DNA of 64,000 nucleotides, from positions 124,001 through 188,000 of the forward strand of contig NZ_JALJYG010000003.1 of assembly GCF_024170505.1 (NCBI RefSeq), written 5' to 3'. How positions within the stretch are numbered: the stretch's first letter is position 1; every line of letters begins with the position of its first letter. Positions 60,875 to 64,000 of the stretch are shown in pieces. A model generated the notes under the pieces. That model did not search any database. It was not told the origin of the DNA and was given only the letters and a program-made list of their open reading frames with translations. The translations under genes and the position numbers were made by a program. This DNA is from Methanocalculus alkaliphilus. Lineage in GTDB: Archaea; Halobacteriota; Methanomicrobia; Methanomicrobiales; Methanocorpusculaceae.

Positions 60875-62560
60875 ATGCTGTTTTCTGAATTTGCCCTCTG
60901 GTGTGAGAGGATCGAACAGCTCTCCGGCCGGCTTGAGATGATCGACCTCATTGCAGGGGTCCTTCCGGACCTCGATGAGGAGGATCTGCCGATCTTCGTC
61001 CGGTTCATCCGGGGTCTCATCTTCCCTGACTGGAGCCCGGCAAATCTTGGTATCGGTCCAAATCTCCTCTATGATGCGGTTGCGTATGTGGGTGGAAAGA
61101 AACGCCAGGATATCGTCATGCTCGTCAACCAGACAGGAGATGCAGGAAGAGCGGTTGAATTGTTTCTCCTCAGGGAGAAGACCCAGCAGGCACGCCTCTT
61201 TCCGGGCGACGAGCTGACACTCGCAGAGGTCTACACGACATTTGAGCGGATGGCAGATACCGGCGGTCTAAAATCCCAAAGGGAGAAGCAACGGAATATT
61301 CAACTCCTCTTCTCAGATGCCTCACCTCTTGACGGCCGGTATCTCACCCGCCTGATGCTTGAGGAGCTCAGGATAGGTGTGGGGGAAGGAAATGTGCGTG
61401 ATGCTATCGCCCGTGCCTTCGGAGTGAGCCCCGCCCTCGTTGATCGTGCACACCAGGTGATCAACGATCTCGGTGAGGTGGCACGTATTGCGAAATCAGA
61501 TCCCGATGCCCTGGAGAAGGTGACGATTGAACTTTTCAGGCCGGTGAAGGTGATGCTCGCTCAGGCAGGAACGATCCAGGATATGATCACCGGCTCCCGC
61601 GAGGTCGCGGCCGAGTATAAATATGATGGCAGCAGGTTCCAGTTTCACCGTTCAGATGAACGGACGGTCATCTACTCCCGGAGGCTTGAGGATCTCACCG
61701 ATGCACTCCCTGATGTAGCAGAGAAGCTTCATGCCGTCTGTTCGGGAGATCTTATCCTTGACGGCGAGGTGATCGCCATCAAAGACGGCCATCCGATGCC
61801 TTTTCAGACAGTTCTGCGGCGGATCCGAAGGAAACATGATGTGGCGGGACATGTCGGTGAGATCGAGATGATCCCCCTCGTCTTTGATATCCTCTATAAG
61901 GATGGCAGAAGCCTCATCGATCTCCCCCTCTCAGAGCGGCGGCTGATCCTTGAGGAGTCGCTCACCGGCTCGGTCGCTCCACAGATTCGATCATCCGATG
62001 AAGAGGAGCTGCTTGCCTTCTACCATGCGGCACTCGATGAAGGCCATGAGGGGATTATGCTGAAGGGCCCGGCATCCCCCTACATTCCGGGGAACCGGGG
62101 GAAGCACTGGATCAAATGCAAACCTGAGGTTGAGACGATGGATCTCGCCGTCATCGGAGGGGAGTGGGGCGAGGGGCGGAGAGCCCGTCACTTCGGATCA
62201 TTCCTCCTCGCATGCCGGGATGATCAGGATAACCTCCTGCCGGTGAGCAGGGTAGCAACCGGGATCAATGATGAGACACTCGGCATCCTCTATGATCTCT
62301 TTAAGGATCGTGTCATCAGCGAATCAGGAAAGGAGGTCACCTTTGAGCCGGGGATCATCTTTGAGATCGGCTACTCGGAGATACAGAAGAGTCCAAACTA
62401 TGCCTCAGGTTATGCACTCAGGTTCCCGAGATTTGTCCGTATCCGGGATGATAAGCGGATGGACGAGATCGAGTCACTCGCCTCGATCACCGGACGGTAC
62501 CATCCCGCGGGTCCGCGACAGACAGAGGAGAACCCTCATAGAAAGAATACATTAATATAA
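60875..62560 (+). CDS. lig: ATP-dependent DNA ligase (archaeal LigI type)
   Basis: A 561-residue replicative ligase. The adenylated lysine is K249 in [13 protein letters not shown]. An N-terminal DNA-binding domain covers about 1-210, and the adenylation and OB-fold domains follow with [19 protein letters not shown] and [25 protein letters not shown]. The OB-fold and C-terminal part are complete. It joins Okazaki fragments and repair nicks with ATP. It is likely co-transcribed with the Nre gene or from its own promoter in the 51-base gap. Confidence 0.97.
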   Translation: MLFSEFALWCERIEQLSGRLEMIDLIAGVLPDLDEEDLPIFVRFIRGLIFPDWSPANLGIGPNLLYDAVAYVGGKKRQDIVMLVNQTGDAGRAVELFLLREKTQQARLFPGDELTLAEVYTTFERMADTGGLKSQREKQRNIQLLFSDASPLDGRYLTRLMLEELRIGVGEGNVRDAIARAFGVSPALVDRAHQVINDLGEVARIAKSDPDALEKVTIELFRPVKVMLAQAGTIQDMITGSREVAAEYKYDGSRFQFHRSDERTVIYSRRLEDLTDALPDVAEKLHAVCSGDLILDGEVIAIKDGHPMPFQTVLRRIRRKHDVAGHVGEIEMIPLVFDILYKDGRSLIDLPLSERRLILEESLTGSVAPQIRSSDEEELLAFYHAALDEGHEGIMLKGPASPYIPGNRGKHWIKCKPEVETMDLAVIGGEWGEGRRARHFGSFLLACRDDQDNLLPVSRVATGINDETLGILYDLFKDRVISESGKEVTFEPGIIFEIGYSEIQKSPNYASGYALRFPRFVRIRDDKRMDEIESLASITGRYHPAGPRQTEENPHRKNTLI

Positions 62561-62581
62561 GAGGGTCGAACCTTCTTCTGT

Positions 62582-63775
62582 ATGGAAGATCTGATTGTTT
62601 CGGATACATATACCCGGGATCATCTGAAACAGCTGGAGGATCGCCTCTCTGACTATATCGAAAAGAATATTCATTCAATAGACATGGCGATCCCGGCATT
62701 CCTCGCCCATGTCCGATCCACCGTGAACCAGTCGGCTCCACGACTCTCAGAGCCTGAGTATAATCTCTTTATGGATGGGATCGCCTGCCATATCTTCCGG
62801 AGAAGTCCGCATGCAAACGATGCCGCATATAATGAGGAACTTGGAAGAGCCCTCGGAGAGGTGAAGAGAGGAGGGGGGCGGGGAGCTCTCGATCTCGTCT
62901 CCGGGCTGCACCGTATCATGCAGGGGAATTACGAGAGGGCATTAAGCCTCCTGAAGAAATACCAGGTGCATGATCCCCTGATCGGATCTGCACGTGCCTA
63001 CTGTTCTATCAGAATAGATCAGAAGAATCCAAAAGTTCAGTCTCCTGGTGAACCGGATCCCCGCCCCTCGGAGATGATCCTGAATGCACGTGAGCAGTTG
63101 ATGGAGATGGCCCACAACCGCCCCCGCCTCCTCATCCATCCGGTCCTTACGATGGAAGAGAGGAGTCTCCTGCTGGGTATCTTCTGGGAGGTGTATGAAC
63201 AGGCGAGGATCTGGTTTCCCCACGAATCCTGGTTCATCAGCATCGCCCTTTCGATAGCAGAGATGGAAGGGGACCGGCGGCGGCATGATGAGATCGTCAG
63301 GGATGCCATCAGGGATTTTCCAGAGGATATCAGGTTTTTACGAGTCGCATTCCAGGATGCCCTGGCAAATGGATCTATCGAGACGGCAGCACTCATTCTT
63401 AAGACGATGATACGGGTCATGCCGGATGAGGGGGAGCCGATGTACTATGGGCTCAGGATAGCGCTTGTAACAAAAAAAGCCCATATGTATTTCCGGTTCA
63501 GGAAACTGGCGATCATCCGGGGACTTCCTGCCCACCTCCTCCATCTCCTCGATTACGCATTTGAGGCAATTTCAGGCAATGAAAGAGAGGCAATTGCAAA
63601 ACGCAAACTCTTTCTTGAGTATTATCCCAGACTTGACTATCTGATGGAGTCCCTGGCATATCTTGAGGCAGATACATTCTCAAACGATCCGGTGCGGCAG
63701 AGCAGGGGGTCCCGGGCTCTCACCTCGGTCGTTGACAGGTTTGCGATGACGGTATTACAGATAGGAGAGACGTAG
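62582..63775 (+). CDS. helical repeat protein of unknown function
   Basis: A 397-residue, largely helical protein. It contains TPR-like elements (ISIALSIAEMEGDRRRHDEIVRDAIRDFPEDIRFLRVAFQDALANGSIETAALILKTMIRV). There are no catalytic motifs, signal peptide or membrane helices. I do not recognise a family. It lies 21 bases after the ligase stop and 4 bases before the last gene, so it may be in the same transcript. Its own TATA could be ACATTAATATAAG at about 62548-62560. Confidence 0.65.
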   Translation: MEDLIVSDTYTRDHLKQLEDRLSDYIEKNIHSIDMAIPAFLAHVRSTVNQSAPRLSEPEYNLFMDGIACHIFRRSPHANDAAYNEELGRALGEVKRGGGRGALDLVSGLHRIMQGNYERALSLLKKYQVHDPLIGSARAYCSIRIDQKNPKVQSPGEPDPRPSEMILNAREQLMEMAHNRPRLLIHPVLTMEERSLLLGIFWEVYEQARIWFPHESWFISIALSIAEMEGDRRRHDEIVRDAIRDFPEDIRFLRVAFQDALANGSIETAALILKTMIRVMPDEGEPMYYGLRIALVTKKAHMYFRFRKLAIIRGLPAHLLHLLDYAFEAISGNEREAIAKRKLFLEYYPRLDYLMESLAYLEADTFSNDPVRQSRGSRALTSVVDRFAMTVLQIGET

Positions 63776-63779
63776 TTTC

Positions 63780-64000
63780 ATGAGCAAAGAGTTATTTGTT
63801 GAATCATTCCTTCAGTCACCACGAGCGATGCTCATCATGAAGAGGCAGGGTGACGAGGTTGTTGCACTCAACAGGAAGCTCGCGTCGATCACCGGAGTGG
63901 GCGAAGGGGTCGGGCTTCAGATCCCGCTTTCATCCCTTCTTGTCATCCCCGGAGATCCCTCATCAACGAATGGAATGCTGGCACAGCGGATCAGAAATGG
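63780..64000 (+). CDS. partial gene of unknown function, 3' end outside window
   Basis: The first 73 codons are visible: MSKELFVESFLQSPRAMLIM, then RKLASITGVGEGVGLQIPLSSLLVIPGDPSSTNG. ATG 63780 lies 4 bases after the preceding stop, so it is probably co-transcribed. The short piece shows no known domain; the VIPGDPS stretch might be part of a larger enzyme. Nothing more can be said from this piece. Confidence 0.55.
   Translation, partial: MSKELFVESFLQSPRAMLIMKRQGDEVVALNRKLASITGVGEGVGLQIPLSSLLVIPGDPSSTNGMLAQRIRN

Noticed and set aside
1-64000. Mobile elements, prophage, rRNA or CRISPR
   Set aside because: No transposase, integrase, terminal repeats, rRNA core sequence or regularly spaced repeats were found.

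Overview
The window is from a methanogenic euryarchaeon, most likely of the order Methanomicrobiales (inference). Supporting markers are archaeal ribosomal proteins L11-L1-P0-P1 next to Spt5 and SecE, archaeal D-aminoacyl-tRNA deacylase, Thg1, archaeal FAD synthase (RibL), MptE of methanopterin synthesis, an F420H2-oxidase-type flavodiiron protein, HypF, DUF2117, and Methanomicrobiales-style signalling proteins. The sequence is moderately GC-rich, with densely packed genes, many ATGA/GTGA stop-start overlaps and AT-rich promoters close to start codons. I see no rRNA, CRISPR array, insertion sequence or prophage.

Layout. 1-3269 (minus): lysine genes dapL-lysA followed by a truncated RPA-like OB-fold gene. 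3381-8567 (plus): nifS-nifU-cutA-fdhD-korA-korB. 8686-13090: a 1090-residue HEAT-repeat protein, a MntP-like exporter and TspO. 13146-14896: an AAA ATPase coupled to a TOPRIM-like protein, a candidate defence pair. 14961-16689: short rubredoxin, flavodiiron protein and desulfoferrodoxin, an oxygen/superoxide detoxification set. 16742-18226: PH-domain membrane protein and unknown genes. 18240-21579 (minus): Ski2-like helicase and two helix-turn-helix proteins, divergent from hypF (21636).

24539-30211 (minus): dtdA-ftsZ-secE-spt5, then L11-L1-P0-P1. The L1 leader holds a hairpin resembling the known L1-binding fold and overlapping the L1 Shine-Dalgarno. 30302-33524 (plus): a 58-residue Cys protein and two moeA genes, one fused to a periplasmic-binding-protein-like domain. 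33521-35706: site-2 protease with CBS domains, PRC-barrel protein, Thg1. 35692-45445 (minus): ileS, P-type ATPase, HhH radical SAM enzyme, mptE, DHH phosphoesterase. 45543: tRNA-Lys(CTT).

45707-51747: DUF21/CBS protein, an ABC exporter whose ATPase gene is divergent from two permease genes (the first fused to a PrsW-like protease), a small membrane protein, and a fused MntA/HepT-like protein that has lost both catalytic motifs. 51744-54059: YgjP-type metalloprotease, JAMM peptidase, RibL, DUF2284. 54052-58318 (minus): Fe-dependent alcohol dehydrogenase, histidine kinase and two response regulators. A 325-base gap (58319-58643) has several hairpins. 58644-64000 (plus): DUF2117, an Nre-type repair protein ending in a PCNA-binding motif, ATP-dependent DNA ligase and two unknown genes, the last cut by the window edge.

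The most unusual items are the AAA/TOPRIM pair, the degenerate HepT-MntA fusion, the L1 leader element, the ABC-permease/PrsW fusion, an FdhD without its CxxC motif, and a P0 protein without the acidic tail.
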